A stretch of DNA of 64,000 nt. Origin: Azonexaceae bacterium s22 (lineage in GTDB: Bacteria; Pseudomonadota; Gammaproteobacteria; Burkholderiales; Rhodocyclaceae). This document shows positions 56,799-64,000 of this stretch, one piece after another; positions within the stretch are counted from its first letter, which is position 1, and each line of letters begins with the position of its first letter. Made by a program: the position numbers and the translations under genes. The notes beneath the pieces were generated by a model. That model saw only the letters and a program-made list of their open reading frames with translations. It did not search any database and was not told the origin of the DNA. Location of the stretch: NCBI GenBank assembly GCA_016617495.1, contig WYCU01000004.1, forward strand, positions 124,001 through 188,000, given 5' to 3'.

Positions 56799-57656
56799 TT
56801 ACTCGATTGTGCGGGATGCTTCCCCGACAGCTTGCGACAAGGTGGCGAGCGCCGCCATTGCCGGGACTTCACGCAAGCTGACCATGCCGGTCGGGACATG
56901 CGCGATGTCGTGGGGCACCTCGGTAATCGCGATGGATTCGGCGTGCGGCGATTGTTCCACCACGCGGCGCGGCATGAGGGTCCAGCCGAGGCCGACGGCG
57001 ACGCAGCCGAGAATGCCTTCGAGCGTGCCGAACTCCATGAAATCGTCGACCAGATGGCCGCCGGCGCGTTGCCAAGCGAGGGCACGCCCGCGGTAGGCAC
57101 AGCCTTCACGGAAAAGAATCAGCGGCTGCGTCAGCGGATCGCTGCCTTTGCGATGCGCTTGAACCAGGGCTTCGTCGACCAGCGGCTGGAATTGCAGGTC
57201 GGGATGAACCACCGGGCCGGCGACGAAGGCACAGTCCAGTTTGTGGTCCAGCACCTTTTGCACGAGTCCGGCCGTGGTTCCGGTCGAAACCCGCAGTTCC
57301 ACACGGGGATGGGCGGCGCGCACCGCCTTGAGGGCGGCGGGCAAGTAAAGCGCAGCGAAGGTTTCCATGGCGCCGATACGGATTTCACCCACGCTTTCGC
57401 CAACCTGGCGTACCGCGGCGGCGGTCTGCTTTTCCAGCAGCAGCATGCGCCGGGCGTAGTCGAGCAGGACACGGCCGGAGGGCGCCAGTTCCAGACCGCG
57501 CCCCTTGCGGAAGAATAGCTCGGTGCCGAGTTCTTCTTCCAGGCGCCGGATGCGGCCGGTGACGTTGGACTGCACGGTGTTCAGTTTCCGCGAGGCAGCA
57601 AGGATGCCGCCTTCTTCGACCACGGCTTCAAACGTACGCAGCGCGATGAGTTCCAT
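56799..57656 (-). CDS. LysR-family regulator, divergent to an MFS transporter
   Basis: 285 residues. N-terminal winged helix (RTFEAVVEEGGILAASRKLN, VQSNVTGRIRRLEEELG), then an effector-binding domain. The divergently transcribed transporter 100 bp away is the likely target. Effector unknown. Confidence 0.92.
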   Translation of the reverse strand: MELIALRTFEAVVEEGGILAASRKLNTVQSNVTGRIRRLEEELGTELFFRKGRGLELAPSGRVLLDYARRMLLLEKQTAAAVRQVGESVGEIRIGAMETFAALYLPAALKAVRAAHPRVELRVSTGTTAGLVQKVLDHKLDCAFVAGPVVHPDLQFQPLVDEALVQAHRKGSDPLTQPLILFREGCAYRGRALAWQRAGGHLVDDFMEFGTLEGILGCVAVGLGWTLMPRRVVEQSPHAESIAITEVPHDIAHVPTGMVSLREVPAMAALATLSQAVGEASRTIE

Positions 57657-57676
57657 ACGAATATCTCAAAAAATGA

Positions 57677-57699
57677 ATGAATCGTTCTTGATAAATCAT
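57677..57699. promoter_or_regulatory. Candidate LysR-type site between the divergent genes
   Basis: Imperfect inverted repeat ATGAAT...AATCAT (5 of 6 pairs) in the AT-rich 102-bp gap between the LysR and MFS genes. Confidence 0.4.
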
Positions 57700-57758
57700 T
57701 TGTTCGAATATTTTGCCGCGTTTATCTTCACTATGCCAATGCATTTTCGGAGATCGTC

Positions 57759-58952
57759 ATGTCACTGCCCCAACAACGCTACAAGGTGCTCGCCGCCGGG
57801 ATATTCAGCTTGCTGCTGTGCATGGGCATCGCCCGTTTTGCCTACACGCCGCTGCTGCCCTTGATGCAGCATCAGGCAGGCCTCGGGGTGGCTGAAGGGG
57901 GCTGGCTGGCCGCCATCAACTACGCGGGCTATCTCAGCGGCGCGCTCGTCGCTGCCTTGATCGGCGATCTGGTGCTCAAGGATCGGCTGTACCGCATTGC
58001 CATCGTGCTGGCGCTGGTGAGTACGGCCATGATGGGCCTCGCCGACAATCTCATCGTCTGGATGCTCTCGCGCTTTGTTGCCGGTCTGGCCAGCGCCGGG
58101 GCCATGTTGCTGGGTACCGGGCTGATCCTCAACTGGTTGATGCGGCATCGGCAGCGGCCGGAGTTGGGCATCCATTTCGCCGGCATCGGCTTGGGGATCG
58201 CCGGCTGTTCCGCAGCGGTGGCGGTGGCCAGCCATTGGCTGGACTGGCAGGCGCAGTGGTTTGCGCTCACGGTCGTCGGCTGTCTTCTGGCCTGGCCGGC
58301 GCTCGCCTGGCTGCCGCGGCCGGAACGCAGCAGCGGCCCGACGCCCGCCCATCTGGCCGACCAGCCGCCGGGCAAGCCGTTTTTCGCCTTGCTGGTTGCC
58401 GCCTATTTTTGCTGTGGCGTGGGCTATGTAGTGACGGCGACCTTCATTGTCGCCATCGTGGAATCGCTGCCGGGCCTCAGCGGTCACGGCAATCTCGTGT
58501 TCCTGACGCTTGGGCTGGCCGCCGCGCCGGCATGCATCGCCTGGGATTTTGTCGCACGGCGCATCGGCGAACTCAATGCCTTGCTGCTGGCCGCAGTGTT
58601 GCAAATCGGGGGCATTCTGCTGCCTTTGGCGGGTGGCGGCATCTGGACTGCGCTGGCCGGGGCGATGCTGTTCGGGCTGACATTCATCGGTTTGGTCAGC
58701 CTGGTGCTGACGCTGGCCGGCAAGTTCTATCCCAGCCGCCCGGCCAAGATGATGGGCAAAATGACGCTTTCCTATGGCGTTGCCCAGATCGCCGCACCGG
58801 CCTTGATCGGTTGGCTGGCCGGCGGCAAGGGCTCTTATGCCCAAGGTTTGCTGCTGGCCGCCGGGGCCATGACTGTCGGCGTTGTCCTGATCCTGGCCTT
58901 GCGCTGGGCAGATGCCGGCGCGTCGCTCGGGGCGACTGATAACGCGCATTGA
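57759..58952 (+). CDS. YbfB/YjiJ-family MFS transporter
   Basis: 397 residues, about 12 helices. N-terminal IARFAYTPLLPLMQHQAGL and NYAGYLSGALVAALIGD plus the second-half CCGVGYVVTATFIVAI segment place it in the YbfB/YjiJ subgroup. Probable small-molecule exporter. GGAG 6 bp upstream of the ATG. Partner of the divergent LysR. Confidence 0.87.
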   Translation: MSLPQQRYKVLAAGIFSLLLCMGIARFAYTPLLPLMQHQAGLGVAEGGWLAAINYAGYLSGALVAALIGDLVLKDRLYRIAIVLALVSTAMMGLADNLIVWMLSRFVAGLASAGAMLLGTGLILNWLMRHRQRPELGIHFAGIGLGIAGCSAAVAVASHWLDWQAQWFALTVVGCLLAWPALAWLPRPERSSGPTPAHLADQPPGKPFFALLVAAYFCCGVGYVVTATFIVAIVESLPGLSGHGNLVFLTLGLAAAPACIAWDFVARRIGELNALLLAAVLQIGGILLPLAGGGIWTALAGAMLFGLTFIGLVSLVLTLAGKFYPSRPAKMMGKMTLSYGVAQIAAPALIGWLAGGKGSYAQGLLLAAGAMTVGVVLILALRWADAGASLGATDNAH

Positions 58953-59139
58953 TTGCGATTTGCCCGTGGGCGAAATCTCGATTGAGTTGAGCAACCAATC
59001 TCGTCGTGCCCGCTCGCGGAATATCGTCGTTGTGACCAGAAGCCGCTAGGCTGCATCCGGCCAGATGCGGCCAGTAGTCGAGTCTCCCCTAAGCGGTCAT
59101 ATAATGCCACTATCACTTTTCGCTGTACGGATCCATCGC

Positions 59140-59985
59140 ATGCCGAGCGCGACCATTAAAATTTTCCTTGTTCACGGTGATCCGAAACGTTTGCGTACTG
59201 CAGAACTTTCCAACTGGACAGGCAAAGCTGTTGCCGGGCCTCGAACAGAATTTGACAGCATTCTCTGGCGCGAGGAAGCAACAAATGCCGGTGTCTATTT
59301 TCTTACAGGAATCGACCCTGAAACGGGGAAGGCAGCGCTTTATATTGGGGAAGCAGAGTCGATTAAGGATCGTGTCAAGAGTCACCTCGATAAGGATTTT
59401 TGGAATCAAATTGTCTTCTTCACGAGCAAAGACGAGAATCTAACCAAAGCACATATCCGCTTTTTGGAAGGTCGCCTAATAGACGAAGCCAAGCAATCTG
59501 GCCGCGCTGTATTAAAAAATGCACAATCTAGCGGTGCCAAACTTCCTGAGTCTGACAGGGAGGATATGGAAGTTTTTTTGGAGAAGATGCAGCAATTACT
59601 TCCTGCACTTGGCGTTGAGGCTCTTGTGCCAACCGCTGCCGCAAAAACTAGCGCTAGTTCGTACGAAATGCTTTTCTGCGAACTCAAGGGCCTTAAAGCG
59701 TCGGGCTATCTAACCCCAAACGGCATCGTTGTGGTTTCAGGCTCGCACGCTGTTTTTCAAGAACGAGATTCCGCCCAAAAGTACCCATGGGTAATGGCGT
59801 TACGGCAGAAACTAAAAGACGATGGCTCCCTTGTTACAGATGGCGATCGTCTAATTTTCACAAAAGACACTGAATTCACGAGCCCAAGTGCTGCTGCTGC
59901 GGTTATCCACGGAGGAACAGCCAATGGCCTCACAGCTTGGAAGAACGCGCAAGGGAAGTCGCTCAAGGAAACCGAATCCGTATAG
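59140..59985 (+). CDS. GIY-YIG nuclease with DUF4357 domain
   Basis: 281 residues from the ATG at 59140, or 293 from 59104. GIY-YIG domain around residues 45-120: GVYFLTG then ALYIGEAESIKDRVKSHL, with a Glu in FLEGRLIDEA. C-terminal DUF4357-type segment (ASGYLTPNGIVVVSGSHAV and later). Composition is clearly AT-rich against its neighbours and it stands alone, so recent acquisition as a defence or repair nuclease is likely. Confidence 0.83.
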   Translation: MPSATIKIFLVHGDPKRLRTAELSNWTGKAVAGPRTEFDSILWREEATNAGVYFLTGIDPETGKAALYIGEAESIKDRVKSHLDKDFWNQIVFFTSKDENLTKAHIRFLEGRLIDEAKQSGRAVLKNAQSSGAKLPESDREDMEVFLEKMQQLLPALGVEALVPTAAAKTSASSYEMLFCELKGLKASGYLTPNGIVVVSGSHAVFQERDSAQKYPWVMALRQKLKDDGSLVTDGDRLIFTKDTEFTSPSAAAAVIHGGTANGLTAWKNAQGKSLKETESV

Positions 59986-60200
59986 CGATTCGTTCCAGCA
60001 GACCGATAAATAGCTTCGCATTTTTCCGTCCTCTGACCTCAAACGATGAAGGTCATCTTCCCGAATCCTGACCGTCGCCTATGGGTCGATGGGACCCGTT
60101 CAAATTGGATGCGATTCGGTGGTCAACGGATTGCAATTGCGCATCCACGGGCGGGGGCCGTGATTTATCATGAGCTCCCGTTTCTTGCAGAGGGCTTCCC

Positions 60201-60506
60201 GTGAAATTGCAACATCTCGCCATCGGCGCGCGCTTTGAATACCAGGGACAGGTTTATGTGAAGACTGGGCCATTGACGGCGGCTTCCGAAACGGGCGGGC
60301 AGGCCTTGATTCCCCGTTACGCGATCCTCAAGCCGCTGGATGTGCCGGCCCCGGAGGCGCCGGGCGCGGCCGTGCGGCGGCTGGACGCGGCGCGTGTGCG
60401 CAAGGCGTTCGAGGCGTTTTACGAGGTGGCCCGAACTCATTGCGACCCGGTCGGAGAAACGGCCCTGGAGGCTGCGCGCGCCGCCTTTTTTGCGGCATTG
60501 AAGTAG
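60201..60506 (+). CDS. Small conserved hypothetical protein
   Basis: 101 residues, GTG start with an AGAGGGC site 7 bp upstream. Starts MKLQHLAIGARFEYQGQVYV, a short beta-rich fold, then an Ala/Arg helix (VRRLDAARVRKAFEAFYEVA). No family recognised. Confidence 0.65.
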   Translation: MKLQHLAIGARFEYQGQVYVKTGPLTAASETGGQALIPRYAILKPLDVPAPEAPGAAVRRLDAARVRKAFEAFYEVARTHCDPVGETALEAARAAFFAALK

Positions 60507-60521
60507 TCGGCGGTTGCGGCC

Positions 60522-60860
60522 TCAGGCCGTGTAGAACACCGCCAGCCAGACCGTCGGCCGATCCGGCGCCGTCCATTCCACGCGGTGCCGACGATGCGGT
60601 GCGATATCCACGAAATCGCCGGCTTTAAGGTGGCGGACCTCGCTTTCATCGGCGAAACGCAAACCGGCTTCACCGGACAAGACGGCGACCCATTCGCCTT
60701 CGGCCTGGTCGTACCAGAACCCGGGGGGGCTGCACTGGCCGGTGGATACGATGCGTTCGATACGCACGCCGGGATGCGCGAGCAGTTCGGTAAGGCGCTC
60801 GCAATTTTGGCCATTTTCGGCAGTCGACCGCGACAAATCGCCAAAGAGGTTGTCGGCCAT
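60522..60860 (-). CDS. Cupin-domain protein
   Basis: 112 residues. Cupin barrel with GEWVAVLSGEAGLRF and LKAGDFVDIAPHRRHRVEW (the His/Glu/His metal set). Its N-terminus (SRSTAENGQNCER) is built from a dispersed repeat copy. Start at 60860 chosen as nearest to the upstream gene's stop (60865); a 12-residue longer start at 60896 overlaps it. Confidence 0.8.
   Translation of the reverse strand: MADNLFGDLSRSTAENGQNCERLTELLAHPGVRIERIVSTGQCSPPGFWYDQAEGEWVAVLSGEAGLRFADESEVRHLKAGDFVDIAPHRRHRVEWTAPDRPTVWLAVFYTA
60803..60837 (-). repeat. Uptake-sequence-like repeat, copy 19 (inside cupin gene)
   Basis: Exact core at 60823-60835 on the minus strand, preceded by TT, then TGCC, GAAAAT, GGCC and AAAAT. 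Confidence 0.88.
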
Positions 60861-60864
60861 GGCT

Positions 60865-61245
60865 TCAGGGGGCGGCGGGTGCGTCATGGGCGGCATCGAG
60901 CAATCGCTCGCATTCGATCAGCAGCGAATTGGCCAGCTCGGAACGGTAATTCGGGTCGAGGGCTTCCATCATCTCGTGCGCCGTGTACAGGCCCGCTTCG
61001 CGGGACAGGGTGTCGACAATCTGCGCGGCGAGTGTTTCGGCCAGTTCGGCGAGTCGCCGGCGTTCGGCAAGGGGCAGGGCCAGTTTTTGCCGTGTCAGCC
61101 AGTCGGCGGCCAAGGCAGCGGTCTGCGCCTCGGTAAGCCGCTGATCGTGGTCGTAATGCGCCTGCAGGCGGTGAGCGGCCAGGGCAAAGATGAGCGCGAC
61201 GCGCAGGCCGCGCGGTGTCGGACGGTCAGGGGTGAGGGGTGGCAT
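60865..61245 (-). CDS. Hypothetical helical protein upstream of the cupin
   Basis: 126 residues, no signal peptide, Ala/Leu/Arg-rich helices (RLAELAETLAAQIVDTL, SELANSLLIECERLLDAA). Four bases separate it from the cupin start, so they are probably cotranscribed. Family unknown. Confidence 0.65.
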   Translation of the reverse strand: MPPLTPDRPTPRGLRVALIFALAAHRLQAHYDHDQRLTEAQTAALAADWLTRQKLALPLAERRRLAELAETLAAQIVDTLSREAGLYTAHEMMEALDPNYRSELANSLLIECERLLDAAHDAPAAP

Positions 61246-61495
61246 GCGTCAGAGGTCAATCCAAAGGAAGGTGGGGCACCGCTCATGATAGCGGCGATGG
61301 TCGATTTTTCGGTCAGATTGCTGGCGGTAATTGGCGGCATCATCGCGGCCAAAATCGCGATAGGTCGGTTCGGAGGGGGCCGCAAGCGATTCTCAAACTT
61401 ACTGCTTGGCGGCGGCTTGGCGGCATTCCCGCAAGGGTTTGTCTCATGGCGGCTTGTCCAGGGATTCGCTGCACCGACCAAGGATTTTTCCCGGC

Positions 61496-63385
61496 ATGCC
61501 CTTTCTTCACTTCATTCTTCTGTTTCTTGCCGTCGGCTCCCTGACGCGCCTCGTGCTGACGCTCTACACCGGGGCCGCCAGTGTTCCGGCGGCGCTGTGG
61601 GCGCCGCTGATGGTGCGCGGCCTGGCATTCGATCTCGCTGCGCTCGCCTTTTTCCTGATTCCGCCCTTGCTCTGGGCGGCGCTTGTGCCGGCTCGGTGGC
61701 GCGATACCCGTTGGCGCAACCCGATCCGTTTGGGTTTGTTCTGGGCGGTTGCCTCTGCATTGCTGTTTTTTGGCTTGTCGGAAGCCACCTTCTGGGAGGA
61801 GTTTTCCACACGCTTCAATTTCATTGCCGTCGATTATTTGATCTACACGCATGAAGTCATCGGCAACATCCTGGAGTCCTATCCCGTCGGGCTACTGGTT
61901 GCCGCGACCTTGGGACTGGCGCTCGTGGTGACCTTCGTGTTTCGTAAAAAGATTCTCGCCGTACCTGCGGCTCAGGTATCCCGTGGTGCGCGCCTCCGCT
62001 ATCTGGTGGTGGCGCTGGCCTTGCCGGCCGCAGCGTGGTTTCTGGCCGATATCGACCAGATGCAGTTTTCCGAAAACAGTTACGCCAACGAACTGGCCGG
62101 CAATGGCTTCATGACCTTTGGCGCTGCGCTGCGCCGAAACGAACTTGATTACAGCCGTTTCTACGCTACCGAGCCGCCGGAGAAGGCGGCGGAAATCCTG
62201 AAGAATCTGGGGGTTGAGCGCGAGCCGCTGTCGCTGGCCATGCAGGCTGACGAAGACGAGGGCTTCGATCCCAAACGGGTGCCGCTGAGCCGTCCGCCAC
62301 GTAACGTGGTGGTCATCATGGTGGAAAGCCTTTCGTCACAGTTTCTTGGCGTGTTCGGCAATAAGGAAAATCTGACGCCACGGCTCGACGCGCTGGCCAG
62401 TGAGGGCCTGCTGTTCACCCGGCTATATGCCACGGGAACGCGGACTGTTCGCGGCCTCGAAGCGCTGACGCTGGGGACGCCGCCGATACCGGGGCAGGCC
62501 ATCGTCCGGCGCCCGAACAACGACCATCTGGCGACGCTGGGCGATATCCTGAGCCGCCAGGGCTTCCAGAGCTATTTCATTTACGGCGGGTATGGCTATT
62601 TCGACAACATGAATGCCTATTTCGCCGGCAACGATTATGAAGTCATCGACCGTACCGGATTTCCCAAGGGGTCGGTCGGGTTTGAAAATGTCTGGGGCGT
62701 GGCCGACGAGTTTCTTTTCGATAACGCCATCGTCAAACTGGATGAGGCGCATCGGGCCGGGAAGCCTTTTCTCGCCCAGATCATGACGACCAGCAACCAT
62801 CGTCCCTACACCTATCCCGATGGCCGCATCGACATTCCGTCACCCGGCGGCCGGCGTGGCGCGGTCAAATACACAGACTACGCCATTGGCCATTTCATCG
62901 ATCAGGCGCGCGACAAGCCATGGTTTGCCGATACGCTGTTCGTCATCGTTGCGGATCATTGCGCATCGGTTGCCGGTAAAACCAAATTGCCGGTCGAGGG
63001 CTATCACATCCCGATGATTTTCTATGCGCCCAAGCTGCTCAAACCCGGCCGCCACACCCGCCTGGCCAGCCAGATCGATGTCCCGCCGACCTTGCTCGAC
63101 GCGCTCGGTTTGCCCGGTGATGACCATTTCTTCGGAACCTCGCTGTTCGAGCAAAATCATCCGGGGCTGGATCGTGCGTTCATCAGCAATTACCAGGAAC
63201 TGGGCTACCTGAAGGACGATCAGCTGGTGGTGCTCGGCCCGAAAAAACGCGTGGAAACCTTCGCCATTTCGCCAACTGGCGAGGCATCTCCGGCAAAAAT
63301 GAACGAGACACTTCGCGACGAAGCCGTTGCGTTCTATCAAAGCGCTTATCAGGCGTTCAAGAGCGGTGCGCTGAAGTTGCACTGA
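61496..63385 (+). CDS. LTA-synthase-family phosphatase/transferase (sulfatase fold)
   Basis: 629 residues. Five N-terminal TM helices (about 4-24, 38-62, 75-98, 125-147, 160-178) and an extracytoplasmic alkaline-phosphatase-superfamily domain from about 260: VMVESLSSQFLGVFGNKE, GTRTVRGLEALTLG (Thr nucleophile region) and VADHCASVAGKT. Resembles lipoteichoic-acid synthase and the OpgB-type phosphoglycerol transferases, so it may decorate periplasmic glucans or lipids. Start at 61496; a longer frame from 61406 lacks support. Confidence 0.83.
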   Translation: MPFLHFILLFLAVGSLTRLVLTLYTGAASVPAALWAPLMVRGLAFDLAALAFFLIPPLLWAALVPARWRDTRWRNPIRLGLFWAVASALLFFGLSEATFWEEFSTRFNFIAVDYLIYTHEVIGNILESYPVGLLVAATLGLALVVTFVFRKKILAVPAAQVSRGARLRYLVVALALPAAAWFLADIDQMQFSENSYANELAGNGFMTFGAALRRNELDYSRFYATEPPEKAAEILKNLGVEREPLSLAMQADEDEGFDPKRVPLSRPPRNVVVIMVESLSSQFLGVFGNKENLTPRLDALASEGLLFTRLYATGTRTVRGLEALTLGTPPIPGQAIVRRPNNDHLATLGDILSRQGFQSYFIYGGYGYFDNMNAYFAGNDYEVIDRTGFPKGSVGFENVWGVADEFLFDNAIVKLDEAHRAGKPFLAQIMTTSNHRPYTYPDGRIDIPSPGGRRGAVKYTDYAIGHFIDQARDKPWFADTLFVIVADHCASVAGKTKLPVEGYHIPMIFYAPKLLKPGRHTRLASQIDVPPTLLDALGLPGDDHFFGTSLFEQNHPGLDRAFISNYQELGYLKDDQLVVLGPKKRVETFAISPTGEASPAKMNETLRDEAVAFYQSAYQAFKSGALKLH

Positions 63386-63411
63386 GTGGCCATGGAATGG
63401 CCCATGGCCAC
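63386..63411. terminator. Hairpin between convergent LTA-synthase and radical SAM genes
   Basis: Perfect 9-bp stem GTGGCCATG / CATGGCCAC with an 8-nt loop, only a weak T tract. Confidence 0.45.
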
Positions 63412-63444
63412 CTTACGTTGTATAGCCCGCTCGACGTGCCGGAC

Positions 63445-64000
63445 TCAATCCGTCGTTTTTTCCAGCGCCCGTTCAATGAAGCGCTTGGCAACGCGCGGGC
63501 GCGGCACGTTCATGTCGAACCAGGCGCGTACGTCTTCGTCGAGGCCGATGCCGTGCATGTAGTTGTACAGCGCCTTGTTGAGCGCCTTGCCGAGCCGGTC
63601 GTGGTCGGCGCCGACCGGGTCGATGAAGCCCACGTCGTTTTTGGCGAATTTGCCGGGGGGCAGGGGGCGTAGACGGATGCCGTATTCCTCGGGGTTGAGG
63701 CCGACCGGGGAATGGACGGTGCAGGCGAAACGGTGAAAGTAGCCGGACTGGATACAGCCTTCGAGGAAGAGCTGGCGGACGTATTCGAGGGCGTCGACGG
63801 TGTCGTGCACCGTCTGCGTCGGGAAGCCGTACATCAGGTAGGCATGGACGAGGATGCCGGCATCGGTGAAGGCACGGGTGACCCGCGCGACCTGTTCCAC
63901 CGAAACGCCTTTCTTCATCAGCTTCAGCAAGCGGTCGGAGGCCACTTCGAGGCCGCCGGAGACGGCAATGCAGCCGCTATCGGCGAGCTGCAGGCAGAGT
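63445..64000 (-). CDS. B12-binding-type radical SAM protein, C-terminal part
   Basis: The frame is open to the right window edge, giving about 185 C-terminal codons. Visible: SGGLEVASDRLLKLMKKGVS, LMYGFPTQTVHDTVDALEYV and GYFHRFACTVHSPVGL, as in the end of B12-binding radical SAM proteins. The Cys motif and the B12 domain would lie outside. Substrate not assignable. Confidence 0.82.
   Translation of the reverse strand, partial: LCLQLADSGCIAVSGGLEVASDRLLKLMKKGVSVEQVARVTRAFTDAGILVHAYLMYGFPTQTVHDTVDALEYVRQLFLEGCIQSGYFHRFACTVHSPVGLNPEEYGIRLRPLPPGKFAKNDVGFIDPVGADHDRLGKALNKALYNYMHGIGLDEDVRAWFDMNVPRPRVAKRFIERALEKTTD

Noticed and set aside
60742-61854. Long plus-strand open frame across the cupin and hypothetical genes
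   Set aside because: Antisense to the cupin and the hypothetical gene and overlapping the LTA-synthase start; no recognisable domain.

Overview
The window looks like chromosomal DNA of a GC-rich betaproteobacterium, most likely from the Rhodocyclales (Dechloromonas/Azonexus-like). That placement is an inference from gene content: EnvZ/OmpR, LplT, phasin, AmmeMemoRadiSam, TypA, MoaA and a TonB receptor, with dense short-overlap operons. No rRNA, tRNA, CRISPR array, transposase or prophage is visible.

Layout. 1-13.0 kb (minus strand): mfd, aroG (DAHP synthase), serB and a large single-module type I polyketide synthase cut by the left window edge. 13.2-18.3 kb: an accessory stretch with an XRE/AbiEii-like toxin-antitoxin pair, a periplasmic rhodanese, an AT-rich two-gene islet (small membrane protein plus HEPN protein), a TsdA-like diheme cytochrome c and higBA. 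18.4-22.1 kb (minus): a four-gene operon of an MgtC/DUF4010 membrane protein, MEMO1-like protein, AMMECR1 and the AmmeMemoRadiSam radical SAM enzyme. 22.1-29.1 kb: ispD-ispF-thpR, a lipoprotein, envZ/ompR (minus), a small exported protein, then tsaB-rimI-UDG. 29.2-42.8 kb: lplT, LysR-alr, radA, a GGDEF/EAL protein coupled to an FtsX-type permease, a LuxR solo, a PEBP-like exported protein, a YgiQ-type radical SAM protein and a truncated hemoglobin. 42.9-48.4 kb: TonB receptor, XRE regulator fused to an NBR1/FW-like domain, and small accessory genes. 48.7-64 kb: typA, moaA, sodC, phasin, parC, LysR/MFS pair, a solitary GIY-YIG nuclease, a cupin, an LTA-synthase-family protein and the end of a radical SAM gene.

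The strongest unexplained signal is a dispersed, directional repeat of about 35 bp. I count 19 copies, about one per 3.4 kb. Each has the 13-bp core TGTCGCGGTCGAC (15 exact, 4 with one mismatch), usually preceded by A/T-A/T-T. After a 4-bp spacer come two short A/T tracts about one helical turn apart, separated by a GGCC-like block. Copies lie in both orientations; 7 are intergenic, 2 straddle gene ends and 10 lie inside genes in various frames. A conserved core followed by two phased AT tracts closely parallels the Pasteurellaceae DNA uptake signal sequence, and the density, intergenic enrichment and tolerance inside genes fit an uptake-sequence-like element. I propose it as a candidate uptake or genome-wide recognition sequence not known to me in this group. 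Its function is inference.

Functional themes: central metabolism and DNA maintenance (mfd, UDG, radA, parC), tRNA modification (tsaB), isoprenoid synthesis, osmosensing, redox and sulfur enzymes (TsdA-like cytochrome, rhodanese), iron uptake, PHB granules, and several small toxin-antitoxin or defence-like insertions.
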